Assembly (NCBI GenBank): GCA_036936605.1
Contig: JAUPFV010000005.1
Coordinates: 56,192,742-56,256,741 of the forward strand
Reading direction: 5' to 3'
DNA length: 64,000 nt
Source: Limnanthes douglasii subsp. nivea
Taxonomy: Eukaryota > Streptophyta > Magnoliopsida > Brassicales > Limnanthaceae
Shown here: positions 58,651 through 64,000 of the stretch, piece by piece
How the letters are laid out: the number at the start of each line of letters is the position of its first letter
Position numbering within the stretch: the stretch's first letter is position 1
Notes under the pieces: model-generated
Database searches by the model: none
The model's input: only the letters and a program-made list of their open reading frames with translations
Told to the model about the DNA's origin: nothing
Translations under genes and position numbers: made by a program

Positions 58651-60100
58651 AGGAAGTTTACGTGAAACTCATATAATAAAGAGAAAAGAGATTGATACAA
58701 GCTTCTAAAACTTTTTCAACGAAAGACTTAAACAAGCGAGAAAAAAAACGTTCTTTAGTTATCAAGCCTCTGCAAATTTCACAACCCAAAAGAGCTACCC
58801 TTATATGCATTTCATGATAACAAGGCTCTGTTGTTTACCTTGGTTATACTATCTTCAAAGCAATTATTAATAACAATATTTGCTTGTTCCATAATTAACC
58901 AAATGTTACTAACATCTTCTGTTTATAGCTTCATTTTACCAACACTTCTTCTACATTGATCCAATTACTTGATAAAGAAGCATCGATTGATGAAATAGAT
59001 CAAATCAGTAGCTTATCCAGAGATTAGGTTGCAAGGTAGTAATATATTTTTTAATTTATAATACTATTATATTTATCAGATTTTTTAGATTATATCAAAT
59101 GATATTTGGTTTCTTTTGAGGAGAAGAAAATTCAAATATTGAATGATTTGATGGAGCATAGGAAGATCGCCTCTTTTTATGAATCAGGTAAGATCTTCTA
59201 TTCATCCATATTACTTTTGTTGTCAAATCGTTTGATTCATTTGCCTCTCCAAACACATATTTCTGCTTTTGCTGTCTGATATCATATTCTTTAGATTTTG
59301 ATTCGAGTAAAAATATTTCACATTCCAGTATGTAAAGTGAAAGTAATCCTTATTTATTTTGTAAATCCAGTAAACTCTTTTAGTATCTTCTTTTTAAAAT
59401 AAATTTTCTAAACCTGATACTAGACCAAATTCTTTCTGAGGTTTAGATTAAACCAGGATATTTGCATCTTCAAGTTCGGAGATCTATCCTTGCTTCCTGA
59501 TTCCATTTCCTCTTATTTCTTTATGATCTATCTTACATTTAGATAACCTATGTTACCATCTAAGATAGTAGATGAAAAACAAACTCTTTCTCAGATTTGA
59601 GTTTTGCGGGTGAAGTAGTCAAACTACATATGTTCTCTTTGAACGGGGTTCCCTGCGCATGAAACCACTAGAGACACAGTGATATTGATGAATTTATATA
59701 TGTAGTGAGAATATCCAATCTCTGGTTATGTATGGTAAAAGAGGAGGAGGTTGATGTGGCTGTTAGATGTATTGTTGTAAAGGCTAGGGTTTCAGTTTGT
59801 CTACAAAACTGATTCAATTGATATGTTTTAAATACAGTTAGGTTGATTTTCAAAGGGCTTGCAGCTCTTGTAATATTCTATAAGAACATTTAAAAAACAT
59901 ATTTGTGATGACAGGTTTAATCGTGAAGTACAATTTTGTTTTACTTGCAAACCATATTATTGATTACATGTCTAAATGTAATACGAGTGCAAAATATTTT
60001 TTTAATTGCAAAATTTATATTTACTTAACTTGTGAAAACATGTTTTTATAAACGTGTGAAATATAATATTGTTTTAGTTGCGAAAATCAAATCATGAAAT
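58651..60100. other. Non-coding stretch, nothing recognised
   Basis: AT-rich. No domain, terminal repeat or tRNA-like sequence found. The segment at 59880-60100 has loose repeats of (A/G)TTG(C/T)(A/G)AA with A-rich spacers that lead into the triplicated unit at 60105. Confidence 0.4.
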
Positions 60101-60104
60101 TACT

Positions 60105-60304
60105 TTTATTTTAGTTATTAAATATAGAATTGTTTGAGTTGCAAAAATTAGGTTTACTTTTTTTTTCAGAGGGAACCCGCAGCTGCTACTCGTTATTTTA
60201 GTTATTAAATATAGAATTGTTTGAGTTGCAAAAATTAGGTTTACGCTACTCGTTATTTTAGCTATTAAATATAGAATTGTTTGAGTTGCAAAAATTAGGT
60301 TTAC
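60105..60304. repeat. Three copies of a 53-bp unit, with a SINE tail fragment between
   Basis: Units at 60105-60157, 60192-60244 and 60252-60304 share TATTTTAG(T/C)TATTAAATAT, AGAATTGTTTGAGTTGCAAA and AATTAGGTTTAC. Between the first and second is a 30-bp piece (TTTTTTTTTCAGAGGGAACC, CGCAGCTGCTAC) that is a near copy of the SINE 3' end found after the third. Copies two and three are spaced exactly 60 bp and both start GCTACTCGTTATT. The flanking DNA and SINE tail were evidently duplicated together. Confidence 0.85.
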
Positions 60305-60510
60305 TTTTTTTTCCGGAGGGAACCCACAGCTGCTACCAAACGAGTGCGCAAACCCTTAGTTTGACGTAATAGTCTGAAAACCAACGCCAGAAGGTAAACC
60401 ACACAAGGTGACAGGCCCAGCCAATAAAGTGTATGTAGAGAGACTCGAACTCACGACCTTTATTCACAAGCATGCCTTACTCAACCAACTCGGCTACCCC
60501 CTTGGGCACA
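60305..60510 (-). mobile_element. tRNA-derived SINE, about 200 bp
   Basis: On the minus strand from 60510: GCCCAAGGGGGTAGCCGAGT then TGG..., with a box A TAGCCGAGTTGG (60485-60496) and a box B GAGTTCGAGTCTC (60440-60452), the internal RNA polymerase III promoter of tRNAs and tRNA-derived SINEs. The body continues through CTGGGCCTGTCACC and ends TGGGTTCCCTCCGGAAAAAA, an A tail (T run 60305-60312 on plus). The head resembles a Leu- or Ser-type tRNA, but it does not fold as a complete tRNA, so it is not called as a tRNA gene. Target duplications were not found. Confidence 0.85.
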
Positions 60511-61540
60511 ATTTTTTTTTGTTATTATTTTTTGTTTATGTTTTTTTTGTAGTTATGCAATGTCGTCAAATGTGGTGGTTATTTGTTTTCCTAAAAGTGA
60601 CCAAATAACAATTTATCCACTTACTATTTTTGAAAATATTAAAGGTATGATGAGTTTCGCATCAAGAAACGAGGATCTGTTGGTTAGAGGTTGTTTTGGA
60701 TTTAAATGTTGGGAGAAACTATCATTGTTCAGCTGAGGTAACAACTGATATATAATTAAACGAACCTACAAAATAGCGATTTAATTATAATATACAAGAC
60801 GAGCAACAAATAAAATAAAGTGTAATAAAATCAAGCACAGAAGACAATATTTAACATGATTTGGATTGTGAAGAATCCTACATCTAATGGCAACATAGAC
60901 TATTTTATATATAATTAGATTTTATATAGAGTCTCAAATACAAAGAAATCACTCTTTATAACAAACGATGAAGTGATTAATAGTTACCTCTCTTCAATGT
61001 TTATCTTTCACCTCACTTATCTGTCAAAAAATATATAGTTATTTCACTTTTTAAGAAAAATATTTAGCTCACATAATCACATCACATATTGCATAACAAT
61101 ATATTCTTTTATTTATAGGTATAAAGAAACCCTATTTAATATAGGAAACCTCATAAATAGTAAGTTCTAATTAATATTGAAGACCCAATTAATATATACA
61201 ATCTAATTAATATACGAAAACTAGAATATAGATCCAATTAATTGAATACTCCACTTTAGTTCATCTGTAGTGCTATGGTCCAGCTCGCTGCGGACTAGTG
61301 TGCTTCAGAATAGCATGCGTTGGCTCAAGAATACCTCATTCAACACAAAGGTCACCAATCTTCCATAACGCGTCCCATCCCTTAAGATAAAAAAACGTGT
61401 CTACAACTAAGTCATGGCTCAAGCTTCAAAGAGTTTCAATAGTATTTTCTTGATACATGTAACGAAATATTTGACTAAGCTCATGTATTGATGAGTTACT
61501 TATAGCCTACACCTAACAATTCTCCATGTAGGCTTCTAGC
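60511..61540. other. Non-coding stretch, possible LTR part of the copia remnant
   Basis: No gene. Near 61510-61530 the minus strand reads ACATGGAGAATTGTTAGGTG. This looks like a polypurine tract followed by an LTR start (TGTTAGG), which would put the copia 3' LTR between roughly 60.7 and 61.52 kb. Its other end was not found. Confidence 0.4.
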
Positions 61541-61544
61541 AAGT

Positions 61545-62382
61545 CTAATATCCGTTACATCGAATTTTATACTCTTTAGAGACCAACTCATTTGCATCCG
61601 AGACTTGCACCAGTGTTATGCAGTCCGCGATCTTTGAAATCGGTAATAACTTGGCTAGATAATATGAAATGCTAGAAATATTAGCCACATTTGCTTGATC
61701 ATTCTTAACCATGTCTTGGATGAATTGCATCTTAATGTCTACATGCTTAGTTTGCTCATTGAACTTTGGATTTCTCATCAAATGAATAGTACTAGTATTA
61801 TCATAACATAACCATATCTTGCTCCATATCATTGAGTTCACTCAACAATCTCTGTAGCCAAATAACTTCCTTCATGGCTTTTGTAGCACCCATATACTTG
61901 GATAATGTACACGATATCACAACGACCTTCTGTATACAAAACTTCCAGCTAACAACTCTTCCAAGCTCAATAAATATATAACATGAAGTAGACTTCCTTG
62001 TGTCGAGGCATCCTGCATAATCAAAGTTCATATACCTTCTTAAAACTATATTACCTCTATCATTCTGATTATAACACAATCCTACATCAACCGAGCCCTT
62101 CAAGTATCTCATGAGCCAATTGCGTGCACGTTAATATGCTTCGGCGGACCTAACATGAATATGCTAAAAATTTATAGCGTACGAAAAATCAGATTTTGTG
62201 CAAACCATATCATACATAATGATACCAATAATATTGGATAAAGATATCTCGAACGTGTAGTTCTTATCTTCTGCTTCGCTTGATGCTTGAGTGGCGTTGC
62301 GTTTCAACCGATGAGAGTGACAACTAATTTTTGTTCGGATATCAAGAACTTCCTTAGGATCTTCTGTATATATTCTTCTCAA
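61545..62382 (-). pseudogene. Ty1/copia RT C-terminus and RNase H remnant
   Basis: 62382-62164 holds the end of RT (SLSNIIGIIMYDMVCTKSDF, the usual VGSLMYAMVCTRPD wording). 62112-61801 reads MRYLKGSVDVGLCYNQND, FDYAGCLDTRKSTSCYIF (RNase H Asp), VVSWKFCIQKVVVISCTLSK and AMKEVIWLQRLL. 61841-61545 reads LCYDNTSTIHLMRNPKFNEQ (the YCDN.SAI motif), TKHVDIKMQFIQDMV and ADCITLVQ. Together they are the final third of a copia pol. Gag, protease, integrase and the RT core are not seen upstream, so it is truncated. Frames are interrupted. Confidence 0.88.
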
Positions 62383-62499
62383 GATAAGAATAAATACCCA
62401 TCCGGATTGTTCCTCTTGATCTTAATACCAATTATTTTTTTAGACTCCTGGTGGGATAAAAATCACATGAATCGAAAGAACCGTGGAAGTTTGGGTAAA

Positions 62500-64000
62500 T
62501 AAAGACTTGCGATTAAATATTGTAAGAATTTGAAACTATAGAATGAAGAACACTTGTGTTTTATTGATAATATGGATTACAAAGCATAATCTATTATTAT
62601 TGTTATACGTTTTCTTTCTAATTTTCACCTACCTTACCAATTATACATTCACTCCATACATCACAATCTCGATTTGGTGAAGTCTTAAGTTGTTGGCTCC
62701 TTATTGACGCATTTTTTTTTATCTTCCTAGAAAAGTTTTTGGACGAAGGTACGTCTTTCAGAGCACTCTTTTTTGTACAATATTAGACCGTGCTATCGTA
62801 CGTTGTCAGACAAGATTCCCATATGTCTTGATGGTAATCGACGGGGAGATGAGTGATAGAGGCTAAGTGTTTGTGGATTCATAATCGTCGAGGTATCAAT
62901 CATGAGTTCATGGAGAAATCTCCGCTGAGAACAAAGAGGGTTCCTTATTGCGTGATAGACTTTGGCTAACTTGGCCAAGCTAGGTCAACCTTGGCCTTAA
63001 GCGACCGTGTGTCTGCCAAGCTTACCAACTTTGACCTTAAGCGATCAGGTGGTCGCTTATGACCAACTAGCTAAGATGGGCTAGCTTTGGCCTTCGTGTT
63101 TGGTCGGGTTTCTTTCTTAAGTCAAAATTTGTGATTCGGTCTAGATTAACTCACTTCTGACTCATTTGTGCAATATTACCTCTAATATATCCTTCATTCC
63201 AAATTCTCCTTTTAACCAAGTCTTTATTGCATCAATCTTCCTCCATATTTTTATTTTTGTACGTGATAATTCAATTTTTTTAGCTTCATCACCCTTAACA
63301 CTTTAAGATATTAATTTAGTCTCATCAAATCATTAGATTTATTCATTTTTCTTTAGAAAAGTTCTTAGATTTCAAACCTTGTACGTTAACCGAATCCTGA
63401 GATTCATGTTTTTTGTTTAGCAGAATCTTTAGATTCACTATTATTTTAGTCTCATCTTTAGATTCATCTCATTTTCTCTAGCTGCATATTTAGATTAACT
63501 CATCTGTATGATTGAGCTCTCTCACTCTTGAAATGATAAAAAAAATTGTGTTGTTTTTGTTAAAGAATGCAAGGTAGAATCTATTTTGACAAACAAGATG
63601 TGTATGAGAGTTTTATATGAATCAAGTCCAAATGACTGTTTAATTATTTTGATTGGAAAGCCCAATTTTTATTTAAGTTTAGCTCATGAACCTCAACAAT
63701 ATTAACTTGTAGCTCTTAAATCTACTGCACATTGATGCTCGTCTTATATTCCTAATATGCATTCAATTTTTCAAAAAATAATAAGAATAATTTTCATAGT
63801 AGCATAGTATATGTTGCAAATCCATTTTATAAATACTAAACCTCGTATCGTCCAACAAGAGTTATAGGTTCAAAGTCTTGGAAGATCTAATTTTATTTAA
63901 TTATTTCTTCTTCAGTCCACCTTTTTTTTTCTGTACAGTCTATTAGTTTTCATCACAACTTGGTCAGATTGATGATATAAACCTCTATCTTAGAAAAACA
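62500..64000. other. Non-coding end of the window
   Basis: No gene recognised. 62950-63095 has short repeats of TTGGCC(A/T) and CCTTAAGCGA(C/T)C. 63270-63510 is rich in TTTAGATTCA(T/C) words, a weak low-complexity repeat. Confidence 0.4.

Noticed and set aside
60440..60510. A tRNA gene on the minus strand
   Set aside because: Box A and box B are present, but the sequence continues into a body and A tail and does not form a full tRNA acceptor stem. It is a SINE head.

Overview
The window looks like repeat-rich nuclear DNA of a flowering plant, probably a eudicot. It is AT-rich, has no operon-like gene packing, and carries spliced genes and nested plant transposons. I do not name a species. 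Only one gene looks like an intact host gene: a FANTASTIC FOUR (FAF)-like gene at 54803-56185 (+). No rRNA gene, functional tRNA gene or CRISPR array was recognised.

Layout: 0.9-3.3 kb is a decayed L1-type LINE (-), followed at 3.7-4.15 kb by a cytochrome P450 (CYP78A-like) gene fragment (-). A 60-bp tandem array lies at 6.75-7.3 kb and a LINE RNase H remnant (-) at 8.4-9.3 kb. 10.5-14.1 kb holds a broken plant mobile domain (PMD) gene flanked on both sides by GTCGCATGCGAC-like motifs, including a 92-bp tandem array. 14.7-19.53 kb holds a decayed Ulp1-type MULE gene (-) ending at a Mutator-like terminus, with a 347-bp MITE with perfect 9-bp target duplications inside it. 21.7-25.2 kb is a decayed LINE (+). 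It is interrupted by a complete 9.86-kb Ty3/gypsy element (25230-35088, coding strand -, 5-bp target duplication GTTGG) that also has tandem arrays and a decayed antisense ORF. 36-40.7 kb is a nearly complete LINE (-) containing a 68-bp retro-insertion.

41616-53811 is the centrepiece: a 12.2-kb Mutator-like element (MULE) with recognisable terminal inverted repeats and a perfect 9-bp target duplication TTAATTTTA. It carries a two-exon MULE transposase (+), a convergent multi-exon Ulp1-type cysteine protease gene (-) with a polyglutamine tract, and a small third gene (-) split by a young 792-bp TRIM retrotransposon. Its introns and intergenic parts, but not its exons, are filled with short TTCGCA/TGCGAA motifs, often paired as small palindromes. 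The Ulp1-type element at 14.7-19.5 kb has its own motif (ATGCGATTT) and the PMD element another (GTCGC/GCGAC). All share the core TGCGA. This recalls the sequence-specific anti-silencing systems of VANDAL-type MULEs, where an element-encoded protein binds short motifs in the element's own non-coding DNA. It is the main candidate for an undescribed system here, although this copy is broken.

Downstream, the FAF-like gene (54.8-56.2 kb) starts about 1 kb from the MULE end. It is followed by a decayed LINE ORF1 (57.7-58.6 kb, +), a tRNA-derived SINE with local triplications (60.1-60.5 kb) and a Ty1/copia RT-RNase H remnant (61.5-62.4 kb, -). The coding damage in the big MULE is largely Asp to Asn or premature stops explicable by C-to-T/G-to-A changes in CG or CHG contexts, as expected if methylated cytosines in a silenced transposon were deaminated.
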